From positions 26,735,001 through 26,799,000 of the forward strand of contig OX392545.1 of assembly GCA_947623455.1 (NCBI GenBank): DNA of 64,000 bases, written 5' to 3'. The stretch comes from Mimachlamys varia. Lineage: Eukaryota; Mollusca; Bivalvia; Pectinida; Pectinidae. The position numbers and the translations under genes are program-made. This document shows, one piece after another, positions 58,070-64,000 of this stretch. The notes under the pieces are model-generated. The model was given only the letters and a program-made list of their open reading frames with translations. It was not told the origin of the DNA and made no database searches. Within the stretch, counting starts at the first letter, position 1; the number at the start of each line of letters is the position of its first letter.

Positions 58070-61000
58070 CCGACTCATAAGAATCTCCCTCAAGTGCTTC
58101 CTGTGCACCTTGAGAAATTGCCCTCTCTTGCTTTAAAACCATCCGTCGACGTTTTGTGGAAGGAAGTTGTGTTCCTGCCTGTGACTTCCTTCTCTGCCTC
58201 AGGGTCTTTTCAGCATATTTTACAGTGTGATGTCCCGGAGATAAACCAGCTTTTTCATTTGCCTGAAATATATGGTATCAATCAATAATTACAGTACATA
58301 TAAAAATACTGAGAAAATTATAAAAAAATATCATGCAAATCATGCAAACACTTTAAATTCTTTCTTTATAATAAAATCACTTATAAAATACATTTTGTCA
58401 AGAAAACAGAAAAAGATATAGTTAACTACCAGTAATAAAAGAATCCTTGTGGTAAATTTTCAATGCATCATCTAAAAAGTTATTCTTGAATTATTGATTT
58501 ACAGATTTTTATCATAAGGTATGTTTCACATAATCATATGCTTAAATCAAAAGTCGACTTACATAATCACCCAACAACCAATTGTTAAATGTAGTTTGAA
58601 CTGGAAAAGAACAAATGCTTAGACTGAAACAGAAGAAAAACAAATAAGTGAAAAAAGGCAACACAACAAAATAGAACTAAAAGTTTCAAATCCTGATTTG
58701 AACAGTGTTAATTAAACTTGTATGACTGCAACAGGGTTTGCTTTTGCATCATCACCATCACCTTTTAAACGTTCATTCCAATCATTATGAGGAAAATTTA
58801 TTCTGAATTGCATACAGATTTTTAAACAAAAAATGCAAACCCTGCACTGCATTGTACAGAACAATTGAACATTGTAAACATTACCTGAGCACTATTTGTT
58901 GATTTGGATCGGTTGGTTTTGTTTTACCTTTCTTTAATAGTGATAGTCATTTCAGGACAAGCCAGAAGTAGAAGGTGGATTAAAACCTTAGAATCTAGAT
59001 AAACCTTTGACCTGTGACAGTTTCAAATTTAGAATTTGATCAATGTCTCATAAAAATAAATTATTTAAAAACAACCATGGATGAATGTTATCAAGAAATA
59101 GTGCTCATATTGGTTAAAGAAGATTATCAAGTGACCTGAGAAATGTAGTTGCGCCCTTCATTAATAAATGCTGCAGTGGCATGGACTCGATAGTCAAGCG
59201 ACTCAGAATCTCCATAATGTAATGATTTGGGAGCCCTAAGAGTAACTTCCCTATTTGCATGTTCACATTGCTGTGAGGAACCTAAATCTGCATATTGCTC
59301 AGCATTTGAAATAACTGGCTCAAAAAGTTTCTCTAAATCTTGTTGTAACTGAGCATTTTTCAACGGATTTTTATATGGTAGACTGCGGTGCTGGTATTTT
59401 TCACTGGGCTTCCTCTTGTATCCACAAAAGCGTGCCTTACACAATGTATGGTCTCCAAACTGGTGTGGAATTAGCGCCTGAAGGTTCTCTTTCAACTCCA
59501 CTTTGTTGCCTTGATTCTTAGCAAAAGCATATTTCAAACATTTTTGTATGTGAACAATCACACTTTTGCTAAGCCTTTTCCCCTGTTTCTGCATTGCATA
59601 CAAACTTTTCCCAATGTTTTTAACGATGTGGTTTTTGTCGTAACGCTTCTTAACATTAATATTTAAGTCAGTACGAAGACGAGACATTAATGTATTGTCT
59701 CCATCACCTTCGAGTACATCAACTGGGGTTCCTTCTTGAATGAGTTCCTTAACACCTTGAACTCCACTTACACACTCCATACTCCTGGCACTTCCTCTAT
59801 GGTTGTTAACACATCTGTGTTTTCTGACTGGCCTCCCTGGTCTTTTCCGCCTCCACCAATTACACACTCCACATGTCCTGTGACTCACTACTGTCTTCAC
59901 CACTTTTTTCCCATATTGTGTTTTACTCATAAAGAAGGTATGTGCTGAAAGGTAAAAGTACAATGTTATTGGCAATTTTCACTGATATGTTTTAATACTT
60001 TAACGATAATTTTACAAAAAATAGAATACTCTCGATGGGTTTTTTATATGCACATAATTATCTTTTTATAGATTTTTATGCATTCCACCAATTTTGTATC
60101 TCTACTCAGTTATACTGAACTATCTTCTATTCAGTATATATGATAATTAACAGTCACTACTGTACTAAACTATACTTACCAGTGAGGCTGTCAAATCCTC
60201 GTTTGTGCCACGCAGTATCCACAGCACACGACATGCCTTTCCTGGTTTTACATTCAAACTTTGAATCCAATTTTACACGTTTTCTAGTTATATCTCCTTG
60301 ACTTCCAATGCCTGACTTGCGCTTTCGGTGGATGTGAACATCACTTGTTTTTTTTATGTTTGGAACAGGATTAGCTGGTGATATCAGTACCTCAGGTTCC
60401 CCATCAGACTCCTCACCTGGTACTTCCTCCTGCTTCTTCAACAGTAGCTCTCTGCATTTAATAAAATGATATTTAGAACGTTATAATAATATTTCTTCCG
60501 ATACCAAACACAACAAAATATTCTTAATTTCTTGGTCTGAAAACACATGTCAAATAAAACCTTTTGGGTAGGTCAGATTTTGAGTGTTTGTCTTCTGTCA
60601 TTTTATCTAATACAGAATACATTTTGTGCTCACATTATTAATAAACACATTTAAATTCATTTGATCAGCTTGAGATTTGATTAAAAATGTTAAGAAGAAA
60701 ACAAACTTTATCTATATATTTGGTAAAATATTTACTTTGTAGGTGTTGGAGCATCTGGCAAAGTGGCAACTCCGAGGTCAGCATCATAAAGATCACCCAT
60801 AAGTTTTGTTGCGTTGTCTGATTCTTTAGCAGATATATCACTGAAAATATCAAATAAGAAAAGACTAATTCAATGTGGCTTGCTACAATATCACTGTATT
60901 GTACATGTAGAAACTTACTTCATTTGCTTTAATAATATTTCCAGAAACTTGTATCTATTTGGAAAGGGTGTACTTATTTATGGTTTGTTCCGTTCGTTTT

Positions 61001-62104
61001 ATGTACCGGTATCATTATTTGTTTACTGATGGAAGTTATGGAGATCATATTTAATGACACATACATGTGTATATGCCTTACAACTTGAGTATAAGAGGTT
61101 GCGAAATCATGTTAGCATGCTATACTTACGCCATCTCCATTTTATAAGCATCAGCTGCAGCTTTCTTTGTAATTTCCTTAGATACGGTTTCAACAACATC
61201 GCCTGCCCGTCTTTCTATTTCTTTCAAGGTTCTGTCGTTTATGGTAGGTATATTAAGCGTTGAAAGGAAATTGTTCACCCTACCTGGCCCGCCGATGCTG
61301 TCTATCATTGCTATAATAACATAAAAGTAATACATGAATCATATATTATATAGATTGAGGCCTAGATATACATGTATATTTGTTAATTATATTGTGATCT
61401 GGTAATAACTTGTTATTCAATGTACATGCACATGTAGTGAAACCGTCATATTATAGCCCAATAGGGAATCTATGACGTATACATACAGATACAGATATAG
61501 TGATCAGTGTCCACCTTCACCAGATTAAAAATCTGGCCACTACACCAAATAATTACCAGCAGCAGTTCATTCATCATTATGGTAATAAAACGATTTATAA
61601 ACAATACCAAAAACAAGAGATTAGTTTATAATATTAATACATACCAGTGCCAAGTTTAGTATTGATGGCAAAGCAAGGCATCCCGGTTCTCTTGTCCGCC
61701 TGATGATAAGTTTTTCCATACGGAATGTTGTTCACCTCGCCACAATCAGAATTAAGACACTTGATATACAAATAGCCACCAAGACCCTTCTTCATCTCCC
61801 CTATAATGTTGTGTGGTGTTAATGGCATCGGGCCGAGTCTACAATATTTGCATGCCTGGAGATGTTCAACCAATACGGGAAATTCCACGACCCGACGACC
61901 TTCCTGCCAACTGGTGCTACTGACGTTCTTTTTGTTGATTTTTTCAGTAAAATTAGGACATGTCTCGCTATTACAAGCCTCACCAATACAAATGTGTCCA
62001 CTTTCATAGTTGTGGTCTGTAAGAACATTTATCTTTTTCTTCCTATTCCGCTTTGGTTTATTGGAAGACGCGAAGCGCCCGCGTTTATCTCGCTCGAACG
62101 CCAT
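58070..62104 (-). CDS. Mutator-like transposase-domain gene, at least six exons
   Basis: Exons on the minus strand: 62104-61645, 61310-61130, 60840-60736, 60451-60180, 59944-59136 and 58262-58070. All have GT/AG borders and agreeing phases, giving about 673 codons open to a last donor. The 3'-terminal exon was not found. Exon 1 has a basic N-terminus then cysteine pairs (CKYCRLGPM, NSDCGEVNNIP). Exon 2 has VNNFLSTLNIPTINDRTL. Exon 4 has a basic, low-complexity linker. Exon 5 carries the DDE core: CGVCNWW, the NHRGSARSMEC block, VDVLEGDGDN (acidic residues about 415-422), KNIGKSLY, and QQCEHANREVTLRAPKSLHY. Exon 6 has AGLSPGHHTVKYAEK. This is the Mutator-like transposase domain family abundant in bivalves. 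Multiple clean introns suggest a host-like or recently active gene; which is unknown. Confidence 0.85.
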
Positions 62105-63680
62105 CTTGTTTTACTTTCGATTTCCACAAAGAACGATAACTCTAACGGGAATCCCCCTAAATCCGAGGGGATTCCCCTAAATCCGAACAGAAACGGAGAT
62201 ACCCGATCAGTTACGATTTCATTACCCATGAAATACCTTAAGTAGATCTTTGATATTTACTGATGATAATTGATAATGAAACTTACAGATTCAGAATGAG
62301 AGGATAGGCCTATTTCTTCAGAATGAGATAAGTATTAACAATAAAAAATCGCATAAAACGCCGACAAAGAGATACTTTCCGATATTTTTTACTATCCGGA
62401 AAGAACCGATGAAGGCCGAGTGTATGACGTATTCTTGTGACGCATTTCCAGGCTACTTCTGGACGAAAAACAATTGAAAGCAATTTGTACCAATGGAAAA
62501 CAATTCTGTTCACGCACACATGTGTTACCATGAAAGGGCTTCACTCCTGCACTTCGGCTCCCGAGAGCTACGCTGTTAATATAACAGGCCCAACGACTTT
62601 TCAATACAGAAGGGTTTACAAGGGCCAACAAAATGTCGACATAAACAAACGCCACATAAACACACCAAACAAACGTGAAGGTAAAATACAATGTTAGTTT
62701 GAATATTAAACGTGGCCATGGCTTATTATGTCGTATTAAATATACCAGCAGCCTTCTGATAGCGATAAGACATTAAGGCATGTAAAGTAATTATAGTTTT
62801 TTTTTAGATTGACTAAAGGTCGAAACAATCTTATAACAAGTGTTATACTAATGTAGCTATTGGTTCCTGATACACTTTTCATTAATGCTAGTTTTTCTTT
62901 CAATAAAAAGCAATTGGTAATTTATGAATGACTATCCCGAAGATGGACAATCTTGTCCCGGTGCATCTCTGAATCTGGAATTCAGGTTTAATTGAATGTC
63001 TGTTGTTATCGATTCTAATTAGCGTGCCATGTTATCCTATACATTTCTCATCCTCTGCTTTAAAAACAGAAAACGAAGTTTGAAAGCAGTAGGGGAACAC
63101 AATTGTTCTGCTTTCACAGAGTGGTCTGCCTTTTAATCTTATATTTAGACATGGCATTGGACCCAGCAAAGGCAAAATGACATTCTGGGATAATATTGTG
63201 CAACAACGTAAAGTTTATCAAATTGAAATATTCTTCAAGTTATTGTTCGAATTCTTTGTAGAATAAATAGGGAATCGGAATAGATAACTGACTGCGGTAC
63301 ATTATTTCGTTTAAAATGGTTGACGTAGATAGCACGGGGTTCTGCGGATAACAATGATGTAACTTCAGGTAGTCGGAACCCAACCCATTCGCTACTGTAG
63401 CCAGGAGAAATGTACGATCGTCTTACGAATAGTCAGTTTAAAATGCTCAAAATCTTTAAATACTTATTTTTTAACATTTTATTATCATCAAAAGGTAAAA
63501 GATTTTCAAGGGGCAATATTTGGAACAGATATGTATATATATACATTAAATTTCATCAAAGAGTAATATTTTTGACAGATATACAGTTCTTTGCATACAT
63601 AGAATTTACAGCAGAAGATATCTACATTGGGAATTGATAATGTTATGGAACACTTTAGTGTTTATTTTTTTGTAATATTT
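62105..63680. other. upstream flank of the Mutator-like gene
   Basis: Contains a short direct repeat of gattcccctaaatccga at 62145-62190. Open frames around 62310-62697 on both strands lack recognisable domains. No gene supported. Confidence 0.4.
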
Positions 63681-63683
63681 TAG

Positions 63684-63905
63684 GGGACGCGGTGGCCGAC
63701 AGGTTAAGGTGTCCCGACATTCTACCACTAGCCCGCCACCTCTGGGTTGTGAGTTCGAAATCCACGTGGGCCAGTTGCAAGGTACTGACCGTAGGTCGGT
63801 GATTTTCGCCAGGTACTCCGGTCCTCCACCTCCAATACCTAGCACGTCCTTAAATGACCCTGGCTGTTAATAGGACATAAATAAAAAAACAAAAACAAAA
63901 AATAA
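63684..63905 (+). mobile_element. full-length tRNA-derived SINE
   Basis: Class II tRNA-like head starting gggacgcggtggccgacagg with A box near 63692 and B box gttcgaaat near 63753. The body reads ggtactgaccgtaggtcggt and ccctggctgttaataggaca, and the tail is A-rich from about 63885. Head and body are of a type widespread in mollusc genomes (perhaps the V-SINE RUDI group, not verified). Confidence 0.8.
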
Positions 63906-64000
63906 CACACCAAACGTTTGTTACATCGTCATATATTACATTAAGTAGTACCTTGGTACTTATGAACTATGCAAACCGATATTTTGACGAAATTTGATTA

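Noticed and set aside
62310..62697. Overlapping frames on both strands near the right end (73-99 codons)
   Set aside because: No domain and no matching splice context with the Mutator-like gene.
1..64000. CRISPR arrays, operons or prokaryotic defence systems
   Set aside because: The DNA is eukaryotic with introns and SINEs; the only regular array is a contiguous 26-bp minisatellite without spacers.

Overview
The window looks like AT-rich, repeat-dense nuclear DNA of a lophotrochozoan animal, most likely a bivalve mollusc. Coding sequence is sparse and split by introns with GT/AG borders. Dispersed tRNA-derived SINEs of the type common in mollusc genomes are present, and there is a short internal run of TTAGGG, the telomere repeat of molluscs and vertebrates. 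The gene families (single-exon B-box/beta-propeller proteins, Mutator-domain genes, a bacterial-like decarboxylase) fit a bivalve. The species cannot be read from the sequence.

Layout. Positions 1-1560 hold a decayed copy of a type II membrane glycosyltransferase-like gene on the + strand; an intact copy lies inverted at 15611-16597. Between them are an intact single-exon B-box/beta-propeller gene (5980-7479, minus), a 26-bp minisatellite (9421-10500), a broken DD82E-type Tc1/mariner-superfamily transposon (about 10872-13177) and a 617-bp fold-back element with a 9-bp target duplication (14648-15264). Positions 18.2-21.1 kb hold a dead non-LTR retrotransposon. Positions 21-36 kb hold no gene I can support, only repeats, MITE-like elements and hairpins, one of which has a TTAGGG loop (30071-30204).

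The largest gene is a group II PLP-dependent decarboxylase on the + strand (36363-47062). Seven or eight exons are visible, its 5' part was not found, and the segment just after the catalytic lysine exon appears to be missing. Its introns are full of fold-back elements, SINEs and a 725-bp Mutator-like element carrying a cysteine-rich gene fragment (43145-43869). A three-exon acetyltransferase with a probable mitochondrial leader follows on the minus strand (50436-52095). Positions 53.5-56.6 kb hold a SINE, two opposed reverse-transcriptase fragments and a recent direct duplication. A multi-exon Mutator-like transposase-domain gene lies on the minus strand (58070-62104), and a SINE closes the window.

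There is no sign of an operon or a shared pathway. The genes are independent, and the common theme is transposable elements shaping the locus: nested insertions, fold-back elements with 9-bp duplications and a Mutator-type transposase gene in the same 64 kb. All intron/exon borders were read by eye from splice signals, phase and family similarity and have not been tested against transcripts.
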